Of a stretch of 64,000 bases of DNA, positions 35,499 to 43,875 are shown piece after piece (the stretch's first letter is position 1; each line of letters begins with the position of its first letter). The position numbers and the translations under genes were made by a program. Under the pieces are notes generated by a model. That model was given only the letters and a program-made list of their open reading frames with translations. It made no database searches and was not told the DNA's origin. This DNA comes from Pirellula sp. (GTDB lineage: Bacteria; Planctomycetota; Planctomycetia; Pirellulales; Pirellulaceae): assembly GCA_021300015.1 (NCBI GenBank), contig JAJTFB010000002.1:1-64000 (forward strand). The letters run 5' to 3'.

Positions 35499-35955
35499 AG
35501 CCGTCAGTCTAACCAACGGGGGGAATCCAGGCTATATCTGGGTTCGCAAATCCAGGCCGGAGGCGACTTACAGTGTAGAGCCATTGTCCCCAATGGCTTC
35601 CCGACGACGCGCAAGCGGAGGAGTTTTACCGCTGTTCGGCTGTTTTATCTTACTGTCTGCGGTGGTTTCAGGTTCCGATCGATTGGGGACAATCGATCTA
35701 CCATTTGTAACCAGCGCACGAAAAGTCGGTGCCGGGCACTGAGCCCAGGGGCGCCGACAGGCCGGAGGCCTATCCCACGGGTAATGAAAATCGGTGAGCG
35801 GACGCTCAATTAGGCTGGCTGATTCGGCGGGAGGGCGCTGGCGTTGAGCAAATGAGCTATACGAACCTTTGTTTTCTGGTTATTGTCATTGCGGATATCG
35901 CTTTGCAATTGATGGTTTTGTTCCGAGCTTAGCGCCTTTACAGAGGTTTTGGGTC
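35499..35955. other. Intergenic interval with a hairpin-dense structured element
   Basis: A 457-base gap between the divergent ABC-2 permease and the DUF2203 gene. No open frame here is convincing. The section 35580-35808 contains five consecutive dyads and is described separately; the remaining sequence before the DUF2203 start contains an AGAGG ribosome site at 35943-35947. Confidence 0.6.
35580..35808. ncRNA. Candidate structured RNA or palindromic repeat cluster
   Basis: Five dyads are seen in order. (1) 35580-35597: 7-base arms GCCATTG/CAATGGC, loop TCCC. (2) 35677-35698: 9-base arms GATCGATTG/CAATCGATC, loop GGGA, which is complementary to the first loop. (3) 35725-35758: 9-base outer stem with one G-T pair, inner stem GGGC/GCCC with loop ACTGA, and a three-base bulge. 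(4) 35759-35771: AGGCC/GGCCT with loop GGA, stacked directly on the third. (5) 35795-35808: TGAGCG/CGCTCA. The first two share the 12-mer ATTGTCCCCAAT in opposite orientation, and the next base pair out is swapped from C-G to G-C, as expected if pairing is kept. This could be a non-coding RNA, a leader for the gene at 35956, or a mobile palindromic repeat. Confidence 0.45.
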
Positions 35956-36381
35956 GTGCCCGCCACATTTCACTTTTCGCATGAACAAGCTCGCTCGATG
36001 CTGCCGTTACTTCGGCTGATCGTCGCTGACATTTCGTTGTCGCATCGGGAGCTTACCGATCGTCGCTCGCACTTGCGCAGGATGCTCCGGAGTCACCAGG
36101 GCAAGGCGAGGTACCAAGTGTACGATCAGGAGATCGTCGAAATGCAAAAGGAGTTGGCAGACGAGGCGAGGCATTTGGACGACTACATAAGCGAGCTTGA
36201 GCGCCTCGGGGTGATTCTTCGTTCAGCCCATGAGGGGATCGTCGATTTTCCGACCTCGATCGATGATCGGCGAGCTTTTTTTACTTGGCAGATGGGCCAG
36301 GATGACGTCAGTGATTTTCATTGGCACGATGAATCGACGGCGGAGCGTCGAAGACTAGCTTCGACAAGCCCAGAGGGCTGA
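35956..36381 (+). CDS. DUF2203 family protein
   Basis: A 141-residue protein of the DUF2203 family, function unknown. It begins with the family pattern 'FHFSHEQARSMLPLLRLIV', continues through long helices rich in Arg and Glu that probably form a coiled coil (residues about 20-85), and ends with 'GVILRSAHEGIVDFPTSIDD' and 'FFTWQMGQDDVSDFHWHDE', the most conserved part, which has a Trp and two His near the end. The GTG at 35956 was chosen because AGAGG stands eight bases before it and the family starts there; the open frame reaches back to 35869. It leads a group with MazG and QueD on the same strand. Confidence 0.75.
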   Translation: MPATFHFSHEQARSMLPLLRLIVADISLSHRELTDRRSHLRRMLRSHQGKARYQVYDQEIVEMQKELADEARHLDDYISELERLGVILRSAHEGIVDFPTSIDDRRAFFTWQMGQDDVSDFHWHDESTAERRRLASTSPEG

Positions 36382-36423
36382 TAGGTCCGGCTCGAGGGCC
36401 AAGGCTTTGGATTTCGATCGATT

Positions 36424-36780
36424 ATGGAAAACCCGCAAGAGCCCCCCCTCTCGCTTGACGAGCTGCAGCAGACGGTCGATCGTTGGATCCAAACGATTGG
36501 AGTCCGATATTTCTCCGAATTGACCAATGTTGCGGTATTGATGGAGGAAGTCGGGGAGTTGGCGCGGATTTTTGCGAGAACTTATGGCGATCAGAGCTTT
36601 AAAAAAAGCGAGCCTGCCTACAATCTCTCCGACGAGATGGCTGACGTCCTGTTTGTTTTGGTCTGTTTAGCGAACCAAACCGGGGTCGACTTGGATTCGG
36701 CCATGCGGGCGAACCTATTGAAAAAGACTCAGCGGGACATCGATCGTCATCGAGAAAACCCGAAACTCCAAGGTCCCTGA
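36424..36780 (+). CDS. MazG-like nucleotide pyrophosphohydrolase
   Basis: A 118-residue all-helical MazG-family protein. The metal-binding pattern is 'LMEEVGELARIF' followed about 30 residues later by 'NLSDEMADVLFVLVCLAN', i.e. E-x-x-E and D-E-x-x-D. Single-domain members such as this hydrolyse nucleoside triphosphates, often non-canonical ones, to monophosphates and pyrophosphate, cleaning the nucleotide pool. It lies 42 bases after the DUF2203 gene and 47 before the QueD-like gene, so the three are probably one transcript. Length is normal for the short form (about 110 residues). Confidence 0.82.
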   Translation: MENPQEPPLSLDELQQTVDRWIQTIGVRYFSELTNVAVLMEEVGELARIFARTYGDQSFKKSEPAYNLSDEMADVLFVLVCLANQTGVDLDSAMRANLLKKTQRDIDRHRENPKLQGP

Positions 36781-36827
36781 GTTTCGGTCACCAACGAACT
36801 CACCAACGAGCAACAGAGACGCATTTT

Positions 36828-37307
36828 ATGAACCTAACGATCATGCGACGCATCAAGTTTTGCGCCGGTCACCGCTTGTACGGCCATGGTGGCAAGTGCG
36901 AGAATTTCCACGGGCACAATTACGTCTGTGATTTCTTTGTCACTAGCCAGACCCAGGATTCGGTTGGTCGAGTGATCGACTTTTCGGATCTCAAGTCCCG
37001 CTGCAAGGGGTGGATTGACGAGCACTGGGATCACAGTTTTTTGATCTGCAAAGACGATGACAACGCGATCGCCGCCTTGAAGGTCGTCACGCCCTGTCGT
37101 CTGTTCGTTATGCCTTACAATCCGACGGCTGAGAACATGGCCAAGTACTTGCTCGAGGAGGTTTGCCCATCGATCCTCGAGGGGAGCGGAGCGATTGCAA
37201 CTCGCGTTAGGATTTGGGAGACCGACGAATCGTATGCCGAGGCGAGTATTTCTCTGCAAGAGGACGCGATTTCGACGAACTATCAAGCAGCGATTGCAGG
37301 GGATTAG
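36828..37307 (+). CDS. queD: 6-carboxytetrahydropterin synthase / PTPS family (QueD-like)
   Basis: A 159-residue protein of the 6-pyruvoyltetrahydropterin synthase family. Zinc ligands are visible as 'CAGHRLYGH' and 'NFHGHNYVCDFF'; the catalytic Cys is in 'GGKCENFHGH'. 'MVIDFSDLK'-like residues appear as 'RVIDFSDLKSRCKGWID', with 'DHSFLICKDD' and 'NPTAENMAKYL' containing the pterin-binding Glu region, and a C-terminal 'VRIWETDESYAEA'. QueD makes 6-carboxytetrahydropterin from dihydroneopterin triphosphate in queuosine synthesis. Other queuosine genes are absent here, so a folate-related PTPS role is possible. ATG 36828 is the only start that keeps the family N-terminus. Confidence 0.82.
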   Translation: MNLTIMRRIKFCAGHRLYGHGGKCENFHGHNYVCDFFVTSQTQDSVGRVIDFSDLKSRCKGWIDEHWDHSFLICKDDDNAIAALKVVTPCRLFVMPYNPTAENMAKYLLEEVCPSILEGSGAIATRVRIWETDESYAEASISLQEDAISTNYQAAIAGD

Positions 37308-37315
37308 GACCGACG

Positions 37316-37720
37316 ATGGAACCTAGCAAACCGCAAGAGGGCGCAGGGCAAGCGGGCGTACTTTTCATCGGCAACGATTTGATGTTTCAGTCGAAGATTT
37401 CCTCGGCTTGTAGGCAATCGGGAATGTCGCTCGGGGTGATTCGAAACCCCAAGGATCTCGGTGGTGCTTCGACTAGCGGTGCTTCGATCAGCGGTGCTCC
37501 GAGATTGATCGTGGTGGACTTGGGGCTTGCGAATCTCGACTTAGCGGAGGTACTTGCCTCAGGCCGGCAGATTTGGCCGACGGCCAAGTGGCTCGGTTAT
37601 GGAGCGCACGTCCAGGCCGATCGGCTCGATGTGGCCAAAGAGTTGGGTCTCGATGTGGTGCTGACCCGAGGCCAGTTCGACCGGGATATGGTTCGGGTAC
37701 TTCAGGCCTTTGCAGAGTAG
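37316..37720 (+). CDS. Degenerate receiver-like protein
   Basis: A 134-residue protein with a response-regulator-like layout. 'VLFIGNDLMFQSKISSACRQSG' resembles the first strand and helix of a CheY fold but has lost the double acidic pair; 'RLIVVDLGLANLD' keeps an Asp at the end of strand three; 'WLGYGAHVQADRL' and 'DVVLTRGQFD' sit where the Thr and Lys would be. It is probably a pseudo-receiver that cannot be phosphorylated in the usual way. Three 15-base repeats (37463-37500) encode GAS-rich residues between strand two and three. It follows QueD by eight bases; its stop lies in a 15-base tandem duplication (see repeat). Family assignment is my reading of the pattern. Confidence 0.6.
   Translation: MEPSKPQEGAGQAGVLFIGNDLMFQSKISSACRQSGMSLGVIRNPKDLGGASTSGASISGAPRLIVVDLGLANLDLAEVLASGRQIWPTAKWLGYGAHVQADRLDVAKELGLDVVLTRGQFDRDMVRVLQAFAE
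37463..37500 (+). repeat. 15-base tandem repeats encoding a Gly-Ala-Ser linker
   Basis: ggtgcttcgactagc, ggtgcttcgatcagc and the partial ggtgctcc follow each other inside the receiver-like gene and encode GAS(T/I)S units, a flexible loop. Likely a product of slippage. Confidence 0.75.
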
Positions 37721-37740
37721 GGCTTTGCAGAGTAGGGCTT
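37708..37740 (+). repeat. 15-base tandem duplication over a stop codon
   Basis: The sequence ttgcagagtagggct occurs twice in direct succession and is followed by a short T-run. The first copy includes the TAG stop of the receiver-like gene (37718-37720). This looks like a recent duplication between the converging genes. Confidence 0.8.
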
Positions 37741-37749
37741 TTTGGGGGC

Positions 37750-39687
37750 CTAGTTCTTGAGCACACCGCGTTGGGTCAGGAGTTGGAGTACTTGCTCTAC
37801 GCAGGACTCGAGAGAATTTTTTCCTGAGTCGACCACGAGGTCTGCTTTTTCTGGGGCTTCGTACAGGGCGCTGACACCTGGGAAGTTCGGAAGCACACCG
37901 GCCTGAGCTTTGGCGTAGTGACCTTTGGAGTCGCGTGCGATTCGGACTTGTTCATCGGCCGTCAGGTGGACGACGAAGAATTTGTCTTTGCCGACGAGTT
38001 CAGCGACGCGAGCGCGGATCGATTCGCTTGGGGCGACGAAAGCAGCAAGGCAGATCAAACCAGCATCGTTCATGATACGAGCGATGTGTGCGGATCGTCG
38101 GAGGTTTTCGCTTCGATCTTCGACCGAGTATCCGAGGTCTTGGTTAACCCCGTTTCGCATTTTTTCACCGTCGAGGACCATCACCGCGCGGCCTTGGTCG
38201 AACAAGGCGCGTTCGACGGCTCGTGCGATGGTTGATTTTCCGGTTCCGGTAAGGCCGGTAAAGAGCACTGTCGCGGGAGATTGACCGAAACGAGCCGAGC
38301 GTTCTTGGAGGTTGACCTCAGTCATCGACTCGGTTTTTGCGGAGTCTTGTTCGGTGGATTCCCAAGCGGCTTTGGGTCTAGCGGTATCTCGGTCGGTGAT
38401 CATGCCCGCACCGACGGTCGCGTTGGTGAGTCGGTCGATGATGATGAAGGCCCCGGTGGATCGATTTCGTTTGTAGGCGTCGAAATAGATCGATTGGCTC
38501 AGGGTGATCGAGCAGCGTCCGATTTCGTTCAGTTGCAGCTCGGGCGCAGGGGAGCGGTGGAGCGTATTGACATCGACTCGGTATCGGAGCGAATCGATTT
38601 GGCCGGGGATGGTTTGCGAGGTGTGTTTGAACAGATAGGACTTGCCGGGCAGGAGAGCATCGGCGTTGAGCCAAACGATGGTCGCATCGAATTGATTCGA
38701 GGATTTCGGAACGTTCCCTGGTCGAACGATCATATCGCCGCGTGAGCAATCGACTTCGTCGTCGAGTACGACGGTGATCGATTGGGGGCAGAAGGCTTCT
38801 TCCAAGTCTCCATCTTGGGTGACAAGGCGTTTGACGCGACTGGTCCGCTTCGATGGCAGGACCATGATTTCGTCGCCTTTTCGAAGGATACCCGAGGCGA
38901 TGGTTCCGCAGAAGCCACGGAAGTCCAGGTTTGGGCGATTGACGTACTGGATAGGGAGGCGGAAGTCTTCGAGGTTTCGATCCGAGCCGATGTAGACCGA
39001 TTCGAGGAAATTCATCAGGGTATTGCCTCGGTACCAAGGCATATTTGGGCTTGGGTCGACGACGTTTTCGCCGTGGAGAGCAGCCAGGGGAATGAAGTGC
39101 AGATCGGGCAGGTCGAGTCTGGAGACGAACTGTTTGTAGTCCTCGCAAATCTCATCGAATCGAGCTTGGCTGTAGTTGACCAGGTCCATTTTATTGATGG
39201 TCACGACGACGTGTCGAATCCCCAGCAGCGAGACGATGAAGCTGTGTCGTTTGGTTTGGGTCAGAACGCCGTGTCTGGCGTCGATAAGAATAATCGCAAG
39301 ATCGGCCGTCGAGGCGCCGGTGGCCATATTGCGTGTGTATTGTTCATGGCCTGGGGTATCGGCGATGATGAATTTTCGTTTGGCCGTCGAGAAATACCGG
39401 TAGGCGACATCGATGGTGATGCCTTGTTCGCGTTCGGCTCTGAGTCCATCGGTCACCAGGGCCGGATCGAATTTACCTCCGGTGGTACCGTGGACTTTGC
39501 TTTCGTTTTCGAGTTGGGCTAGCTGATCCTCATAGATCATTTTACTGTCGTACAGGAGCCTTCCGATCAGGGTGCTCTTTCCGTCGTCTACGCTGCCGCA
39601 GGTGATGAATCGCAGGAGTTCTTTGCGTTCGTGTTGTTCGAGGTAGGCCAGGATATCCTTGGCGATCAGTTCACTTTGGTGGGACAT
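37750..39687 (-). CDS. cysNC: Bifunctional sulfate adenylyltransferase subunit 1 / APS kinase (CysNC)
   Basis: A 645-residue fusion. Residues about 1-440 are the CysN GTPase: '[19 protein letters not shown]' (Walker A), '[19 protein letters not shown]' (G3), 'INKMDLV' (G4), then beta-barrel domains. Residues about 470-645 are the CysC kinase: '[16 protein letters not shown]', '[18 protein letters not shown]' and '[10 protein letters not shown]'. CysN uses GTP to drive APS formation with CysD; CysC phosphorylates APS to PAPS. The product feeds sulfate assimilation or sulfotransferases. It starts one base after the stop of cysD; the order cysD-cysNC is normal. The CysC motif has Glu-Lys where Asp-Asn is usual (DGDNVR), a mild variation. 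Confidence 0.93.
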   Translation of the reverse strand: MSHQSELIAKDILAYLEQHERKELLRFITCGSVDDGKSTLIGRLLYDSKMIYEDQLAQLENESKVHGTTGGKFDPALVTDGLRAEREQGITIDVAYRYFSTAKRKFIIADTPGHEQYTRNMATGASTADLAIILIDARHGVLTQTKRHSFIVSLLGIRHVVVTINKMDLVNYSQARFDEICEDYKQFVSRLDLPDLHFIPLAALHGENVVDPSPNMPWYRGNTLMNFLESVYIGSDRNLEDFRLPIQYVNRPNLDFRGFCGTIASGILRKGDEIMVLPSKRTSRVKRLVTQDGDLEEAFCPQSITVVLDDEVDCSRGDMIVRPGNVPKSSNQFDATIVWLNADALLPGKSYLFKHTSQTIPGQIDSLRYRVDVNTLHRSPAPELQLNEIGRCSITLSQSIYFDAYKRNRSTGAFIIIDRLTNATVGAGMITDRDTARPKAAWESTEQDSAKTESMTEVNLQERSARFGQSPATVLFTGLTGTGKSTIARAVERALFDQGRAVMVLDGEKMRNGVNQDLGYSVEDRSENLRRSAHIARIMNDAGLICLAAFVAPSESIRARVAELVGKDKFFVVHLTADEQVRIARDSKGHYAKAQAGVLPNFPGVSALYEAPEKADLVVDSGKNSLESCVEQVLQLLTQRGVLKN

Positions 39688-39688
39688 C

Positions 39689-40600
39689 TTAGAAGTATCC
39701 TTGCATCTTTTTCATTTCCATACCGGCACCGCCACCGTCTTTGTCGATCACGCGGCCTTGTCTTTCGGAGGTTTTCGTCAGGAGCATTTCTTGGATGATC
39801 TCTGGCAGGGTGGTTGCATTGGATTCCACAGCGCCTGTCAGTGGCCAGCATCCGAGGGTGCGGAAGCGTACCATTTTGTGTTCGATCACTTCGCCTTCGC
39901 GGAGTTTGAATCGATCGTCATTGGGACTGATCAGGACCCCGTTGCGTTCGACGACGGGTCTTGGTTTGGCCAGGTACAGATCGGGAAGGGGGATATTTTC
40001 CAGGTAGATGTATTGCCAGACGTCCAGTTCGGTCCAGTTCGACAAGGGGAACACGCGAATGCTCTCTTGCGGGTTGACACGGCAGTTGTAGAGGTTCCAC
40101 AGTTCGGGTCGTTGGTTCTTGGGGTCCCATCGATGGAATTTATCTCGGAAGGAGAACACACGTTCTTTGGCTCGGGACTTTTCCTCATCGCGTCTAGCGC
40201 CGCCGAAGGCCGCATCGAAGCCGTATTTGGACAAGGAGGCTTTGAGCGAATCGGTCTTCATGACCTCGGTGTGTTTCTCGCTGTTTTCGAAAGGATCGAT
40301 GCCGAGTTTGAGGCCTTCGTGATTGATGTTCACGATCAGTTCGATCCCGAGTTGGTTTTTTACGTAGGAGTCGCGAAACGCGATCATCTCATGGAATTTC
40401 CAGGTCGTATCGACGTGGAGGAATGGAAAGGGGGGTTTGCCTGGGTAGAAGGCTTTGAGTGCAAGGTGGGTCATGACGGCCGAATCTTTACCGATGGAGT
40501 AAAGCATGACGGGCTTTTTGAATTCGGCGGCCACTTCGCGGATGACGTGGATGCTTTCGGATTCGAGTTGTTTTAGGTGGGTCAGGTTGTAGGAATTCAT
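39689..40600 (-). CDS. cysD: Sulfate adenylyltransferase subunit 2 (CysD)
   Basis: A 303-residue ATP pyrophosphatase, the usual length of CysD. '[20 protein letters not shown]' is the PP-loop motif (S-x-G-K-D-S) near residue 38; '[17 protein letters not shown]' and '[20 protein letters not shown]' are conserved substrate sections; '[16 protein letters not shown]' completes the family signature. It catalyses sulfate + ATP to adenosine 5'-phosphosulfate and pyrophosphate, with energy from GTP hydrolysis by CysN. It is the first gene of the two-gene operon. The gap to EF-G upstream holds a transcription terminator, so cysD has its own promoter within 40601-40753. Confidence 0.95.
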   Translation of the reverse strand: MNSYNLTHLKQLESESIHVIREVAAEFKKPVMLYSIGKDSAVMTHLALKAFYPGKPPFPFLHVDTTWKFHEMIAFRDSYVKNQLGIELIVNINHEGLKLGIDPFENSEKHTEVMKTDSLKASLSKYGFDAAFGGARRDEEKSRAKERVFSFRDKFHRWDPKNQRPELWNLYNCRVNPQESIRVFPLSNWTELDVWQYIYLENIPLPDLYLAKPRPVVERNGVLISPNDDRFKLREGEVIEHKMVRFRTLGCWPLTGAVESNATTLPEIIQEMLLTKTSERQGRVIDKDGGGAGMEMKKMQGYF

Positions 40601-40753
40601 GGGTGTTGGGTGCTCACTGATGGCGGATGTCCATGGCGAATCTTTTTTACTGAATTCTTGGTCGCTAGGTCAACGGATCTGGGGACAAAAACCTGCGTAG
40701 GACGGAGGATTGTCCAAGCTTGGCGATTTCCCTGAGTGGGGGGAGGGTCGACC
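40601..40753 (-). promoter_or_regulatory. Leader region of the cysD-cysNC operon
   Basis: The 150 bases between the EF-G terminator and the cysD start probably hold the promoter and any control site for sulfate assimilation. I see no consensus promoter or recognisable SAM-type riboswitch structure here. Confidence 0.35.
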
Positions 40754-40790
40754 TGAAAAAAAAGACGCAGGCCTGTAGGCTTGCGTCTTT
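40754..40790 (-). terminator. Intrinsic terminator of fusA
   Basis: On the minus strand AAAGACGCAAGCC is followed by loop TACAG and GGCCTGCGTCTTT, then a T-run of about eight. The stem (40761-40790) is strong with one mismatch/bulge near the loop. It lies 44 bases after the EF-G stop and is the clearest rho-independent terminator in the window. Confidence 0.88.
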
Positions 40791-40833
40791 CATGGTTTGA
40801 TGAAGCAATAGTGATTGCGGGCAAACTGGGGGT

Positions 40834-42927
40834 TTAGGCTTTCGCTCTTTGGGCCAGTTGCTTCTTGCGTTCATTGATGATGTCATCTTGAAGGCTTCGT
40901 GGAACGGCCGAGTATCGGGCCAGTTCCATGGCAAAGGTGCCTTGGCCCTTGGTCATGCTTCGGAGGTCGGTGGCATAACCGAAGGTGTTTGCCAGAGGGA
41001 CTTCGGCGGTGATGTAGGAGACTCCGTCTCGTGCGTCGGTATTATTGACCAGTCCGCGTCGTGAGATCACGTCACCTACGACCGAACCTTGGTCGTTCTC
41101 TGGGCATTCGATATCGCATTTCATGATCGGTTCGAGGAGCATGGGGCTTGAGGCCCGCAGGGTTTCTCGGAAGCAATCGCAGGCGGCGATGTAGAAGGCC
41201 CTTTCGCTCGAGTCGACGTCGTGGTAGCTACCGTCTTCGAGATCGATTTTCACACCGACGACAGGGAATTCGGCGAGCGGTCCTTTGAACATCGAATCGC
41301 GGAAGCCTTTTTCCACGGGTGGGATGAACTGTTTGGGGATTCGTCCACCGGTGACATGGTCTTCGAAGAGGAAGGTTGTTTCACCTTCGGGGTCCATGGG
41401 GGAGAGTTTGCCGACGATGTGGGCAAATTGTCCGGATCCACCGGTTTGTTTCTTGTGTTTGTAGTTGAATTCCTGGGCTTGGCCTGGGGTTTCGCGGTAG
41501 CTGACTTTGGGGGCCCCGACTTGGACTTCGACTTTGTATTCGCGGCGCATGCGTTCGACGTAGATATCCAGGTGGAGTTCCCCCATCCCGCAGATGATCG
41601 TTTCGCTGGTTTCTTCGTCGTTGAAGATTTGGAAGGTGGGATCTTCTTTGCGGAAGCGGCTGAGTGCTTTGCCCATTTTGTCGGCATCGGCGCGGCTAGC
41701 GGGAGTCACGGCGACTCGGATGACCGGTTCGGGGACGAACATGCTTTCGAGGGTGCAGAAGTCTCGTTCGTTGCTATAGGTTTCGCCGCTGGCGCAATCG
41801 ATACCCATGATCGCGACGATATCGCCGGCTTCTGCGACATCGATTTCTTCGCGTTTGTCGGCATGCATGCGAACGATTCGGCTGAAGCGTTCTTTTTTGC
41901 TGGTGCGTTGGTTGATGTACATCTCACCTTTAGCGATTTTGCCTTGGTAGATCCGCATGAAGGTCAACTGACCGAATGGGTCTTCGACGATCTTGAAGGC
42001 CATGCCGACGAATGGGAGATCGGGATCGGGTTTGAGGGTAAGCTTTTCCTCTTCATTACCGACTTTGCGAGCCGAGATTTCGCGTTCCAGGGGGCTTGGC
42101 AGGTAGCGTAGAACGGCGTCGAGAAGGAGTTGAACCCCTTTGTTTTTGTAGGCGGATCCACAGAAGACCGGAGTCATCTTCAGAGCTTGGGTTCCATCTT
42201 TGCAGGCTTTGTAGATCAGATCGACCGGGACTTCTTGTTCGTTGAAGAGCAGTTCGACGAGTTCTTCGTTGAAGTCGGACAGGCCGTCGAGCATCTTCTG
42301 ACGCATTTCCTTGGCTTTGTCGACGTAAGCGGCTGGAATTTCTTCCTCTCGGACCTCTTCCCCGTCCTTGCCATCGAAGTAGAAGGCCTTCATTGTGGGC
42401 AGATCGATGACACCTTCGAAGGTTTCACCCGCACCGATGGGGATTTGCATCATGATGGCGTTGGCGTTGAGTTTGTCGCGGACCTGTTGAGCGACACGGT
42501 AGGCATCAGCACCGGTGCGGTCCATTTTGTTGACAAACGCTAGGCGAGGGACCTTGTAGCGTCGCATTTGCCGATCGACCGTCAGGGATTGGCTCTGAAC
42601 GCCACCGACGGAGCAGAGGACCAGCACAGCGCCGTCGAGAACTCGCAGGGAGCGTTCGACTTCGATGGTAAAATCGACGTGGCCTGGGGTGTCGATCAGA
42701 TTGATGATATTGTCGTGCCAGAGCAACTGGGTGGCCGCCGAGGTGATGGTGATCCCCCGTTCCTTCTCCAGTTCCATGTAATCCATGGTCGCACCGTCGC
42801 CACCGCCTTTGACTTCTTCGATCTTATGGATACGACCTGCGTAGAACAGGATCCGTTCGCTAAGGGTGGTTTTGCCTGAGTCGATGTGAGCGCTGATACC
42901 GATGTTGCGTAATTTGGTTAGGTCCAT
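40834..42927 (-). CDS. fusA: Elongation factor G (EFG1, mitochondrial-like type)
   Basis: A 697-residue translational GTPase. G1 is 'GISAHIDSGKTTLSERI', with Ser where classical bacterial EF-G has Ala; G2/G3 are 'ERGITITSAAT' and 'LIDTPGHVDFT', and G4 'FVNKMDRTGAD'. Domains II to V follow, with 'GMGELHLDIYVERMRREY' and 'RRGLVNNTD'. The 'HIDSGKTT' and 'RIHKIEEVKGGG' features belong to the EFG1 subgroup shared by mitochondria, spirochaetes, planctomycetes and deltaproteobacteria. In that group translocation and ribosome recycling are split between two paralogues; this one is of the translocation type. It stands alone, not with rpsL/rpsG/tuf as in the usual str operon, and ends in its own terminator. 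Confidence 0.95.
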   Translation of the reverse strand: MDLTKLRNIGISAHIDSGKTTLSERILFYAGRIHKIEEVKGGGDGATMDYMELEKERGITITSAATQLLWHDNIINLIDTPGHVDFTIEVERSLRVLDGAVLVLCSVGGVQSQSLTVDRQMRRYKVPRLAFVNKMDRTGADAYRVAQQVRDKLNANAIMMQIPIGAGETFEGVIDLPTMKAFYFDGKDGEEVREEEIPAAYVDKAKEMRQKMLDGLSDFNEELVELLFNEQEVPVDLIYKACKDGTQALKMTPVFCGSAYKNKGVQLLLDAVLRYLPSPLEREISARKVGNEEEKLTLKPDPDLPFVGMAFKIVEDPFGQLTFMRIYQGKIAKGEMYINQRTSKKERFSRIVRMHADKREEIDVAEAGDIVAIMGIDCASGETYSNERDFCTLESMFVPEPVIRVAVTPASRADADKMGKALSRFRKEDPTFQIFNDEETSETIICGMGELHLDIYVERMRREYKVEVQVGAPKVSYRETPGQAQEFNYKHKKQTGGSGQFAHIVGKLSPMDPEGETTFLFEDHVTGGRIPKQFIPPVEKGFRDSMFKGPLAEFPVVGVKIDLEDGSYHDVDSSERAFYIAACDCFRETLRASSPMLLEPIMKCDIECPENDQGSVVGDVISRRGLVNNTDARDGVSYITAEVPLANTFGYATDLRSMTKGQGTFAMELARYSAVPRSLQDDIINERKKQLAQRAKA

Positions 42928-43061
42928 AGTCTTCTTAATTCACCCGCAGAAAACGAAAAAGTCCGTCATTTCCTAGTAATTGACGAGAGAAGAGTTTACA
43001 GAACTCCCGGTTTAGGAAAAGACCAAATCGAGGGTTACTCGGGTGCATCGAGCGAACTAAA

Positions 43062-43799
43062 ATGCCTCCGGTCAAGAACTTAAATCCCCCGAAGAACCTT
43101 TTTTTTGTGAGTTTGGGCATGCGGCAATGGATCGACTGGATTTTGCATGTCGACAAGCATTTGCGGGAATTGATGGATGCCGTCGGTGCCCCGTGGCTCT
43201 ACACGATCCTGTTTCTGATCGTTTTCTGTGAGACCGGGCTGGTGGTTTTGCCGTTTTTACCTGGGGATTCGTTGCTTTTCGCCGCCGGATCGCTCTGCGC
43301 GATCGAGGGCAGCCCGATGAATATCTGGGTTCTATGGCCGCTGCTGATCGTCGCTGCGATCCTGGGAGATGCGGTCAACTACTGGATTGGATACAAGGCT
43401 GGTCCGCAGGTTTTCCGGAGCCAGACGTCCAGGTGGTTTCATCGCGAGCATTTGGACCGAGCCCAGCGGTTTTATGATCGATATGGGGCAAAAACGATCA
43501 TCTTGGCGCGGTTCGTCCCGATCGTTCGGACCTTTGCCCCGTTTGTCGCGGGGATCGGCAAGATGAACTTTTTCAAGTTCTGGTTTTACAATATCACCGG
43601 CGGGATCGCTTGGGTGACGCTGTTTCTTTTCGCCGGTTATCTGCTGGCCAAGGTGGTTTGGATTCAAAAGAACTTTTTCCTTGTGACCATCGGAATCATC
43701 CTCCTGAGCGTCGTGCCGATCGTCTGGGAGCTTTGGCAGGAGAGACGTCGAAGAGCCTTGGAGTCTGACTCCCCGGCGCCTGACTCCCTGGGGCCATGA
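43062..43799 (+). CDS. DedA family membrane protein
   Basis: A 245-residue inner-membrane protein of the DedA/SNARE-associated family. The family pattern is visible as 'FCETGLVVLPFLPGDSLLFAAG' near residue 60, 'LGDAVNYWIGYKAGP', 'FYDRYGAKTIILARFVPIVRTFAPFVAGIGKMN' (the conserved E/R-x-P-x-x-R section) and 'YNITGGIAWVTLFLFAGYL'. DedA proteins move phospholipids, often undecaprenyl phosphate or phosphatidylethanolamine, across the membrane with the proton gradient. The first ATG (43062) and the ATG at 43119 are both possible; neither has a strong ribosome site. It is divergent from fusA and lies 76 bases before the beta-CASP gene. Confidence 0.87.
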   Translation: MPPVKNLNPPKNLFFVSLGMRQWIDWILHVDKHLRELMDAVGAPWLYTILFLIVFCETGLVVLPFLPGDSLLFAAGSLCAIEGSPMNIWVLWPLLIVAAILGDAVNYWIGYKAGPQVFRSQTSRWFHREHLDRAQRFYDRYGAKTIILARFVPIVRTFAPFVAGIGKMNFFKFWFYNITGGIAWVTLFLFAGYLLAKVVWIQKNFFLVTIGIILLSVVPIVWELWQERRRRALESDSPAPDSLGP

Positions 43800-43823
43800 G
43801 TTCGATTCTATCGGATCGGGTGG

Positions 43824-43829
43824 TATACT
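43824..43829 (+). promoter_or_regulatory. Candidate -10 box of the beta-CASP/uvrA/recO gene string
   Basis: TATACT lies 47 bases before the ATG at 43876, and TTCGAT (43801-43806), a weak -35, is 17 bases upstream. It overlaps the end of the DedA gene region and could start the long plus-strand transcript that follows. Confidence 0.35.
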
Positions 43830-43875
43830 GCCGACTTGTGCTTTCGCAGGATCGTTCACAGGAGAAATCTCTTCC

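Noticed and set aside
40601-40753. Possible SAM or other sulfur riboswitch before cysD
   Set aside because: The only strong hairpin in the gap is the fusA terminator at 40754-40790; no conserved riboswitch core was visible in the remaining 150 bases.
39659-42111. Long plus-strand open frames (about 300 codons each) opposite cysD and fusA, rich in Phe, Asp and Gly
   Set aside because: Their amino acid make-up is the mirror of the codon bias of the highly conserved genes on the opposite strand, and they lack ribosome sites and family similarity.
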